Positions 6,445-6,503 of a stretch of 6,503 bases of DNA are shown here, in pieces. The DNA comes from Syntrophaceae bacterium UBA6112. GTDB taxonomy: Bacteria > Desulfobacterota > Syntrophia > Syntrophales > UBA5619. Both the position numbers and the translations under genes were made by a program. Position 1 is the first letter of the stretch. Every line of letters begins with the position of its first letter. The stretch spans positions 1 to 6,503 of the forward strand of contig DIWG01000046.1 in the NCBI GenBank assembly GCA_002423465.1. Reading direction: 5' to 3'. Below the pieces are notes generated by a model. That model did not search any database and had not been told where the DNA came from. It was given only the letters and a program-made list of their open reading frames with translations.

Positions 6445-6503
6445 TGGTCGGGGCGGAGTGATTTGAACACTCGACATCCTGCTCCCAAAGCAGGCGCGCT
6501 ACC
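6445..6503 (-). tRNA. tRNA-Pro (anticodon TGG), 5' part beyond the window
   Basis: Read on the - strand, this gives a D-loop end (GGTA, 6503-6500) and an anticodon stem CCTGC/GCAGG (complements at 6490-6494 and 6478-6482). The loop is TTTGGGA, with anticodon TGG at 6487-6485. Then come a 5-base variable loop (6473-6477), T stem GAGTG/CACTC around TTCAAAT (6461-6467), the 3' acceptor strand CGCCCCG (6455-6449), discriminator A and an encoded CCA (6447-6445). The T-stem pairing is perfect. The 5' acceptor strand and most of the D arm are cut off by the window end. It is convergent with the mutase gene, 33 bases from its stop. Confidence 0.93.

Noticed and set aside
1..6503. tRNA genes at both ends, considered as borders of an integrated element.
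   Set aside because: There is no integrase, no repeat of either tRNA 3' end inside the window, the genes are housekeeping or metabolic in type, and base composition looks even.

Overview
The window looks like a chromosomal segment of an anaerobic deltaproteobacterium-type organism (Desulfobacterota, perhaps near Syntrophus or Smithella). That placement is an inference from gene content and protein style, chiefly a CoA-transferase fused to a GNAT domain and a stand-alone P-loop/DRTGG protein. It was not checked by any search. All five protein genes lie on the + strand, are closely spaced and appear intact. I see no transposase, phage gene, CRISPR array, toxin-antitoxin pair or rRNA.

Layout: bases 1-20 are the 3' end of a + strand tRNA with an encoded CCA. 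A textbook intrinsic terminator (29-55) follows at once. Only 23 bases after it begins a YheT-like alpha/beta hydrolase (79-1059). The hydrolase stop overlaps the start of a CoA-pyrophosphatase-like Nudix hydrolase (1056-1919), whose Nudix box is split by an insert of about 35 residues. A 125-base gap (1920-2044) holds a perfect -35 hexamer and may contain a promoter. Next come a fused acyl-CoA transferase/GNAT protein (2045-3940), a P-loop + DRTGG protein resembling the regulatory N-terminus of phosphotransacetylase (4008-5048), and a phosphomannomutase/phosphoglucomutase (5056-6411). The last two are only 7 bases apart. The window ends in a convergent, truncated tRNA-Pro(TGG) on the - strand (6445-6503).

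How the genes may work together: the Nudix enzyme (CoA breakdown), the CoA-transferase (acyl-CoA/acetate exchange), its GNAT domain (acetyl-CoA-dependent acetylation) and the Pta-like regulatory protein all point to acetyl-CoA/acyl-CoA balance. The hexose-phosphate mutase points to sugar nucleotides for envelope polysaccharide. Shared transcription of 2045-6411 is likely from spacing and strand, but a functional link between the CoA genes and the mutase is only inferred. The points most worth a second look are the split Nudix box, the transferase-GNAT fusion beside an orphan Pta-type sensor, an A8 run that could join those two ORFs by slippage, and the terminator placed directly in front of the first gene.
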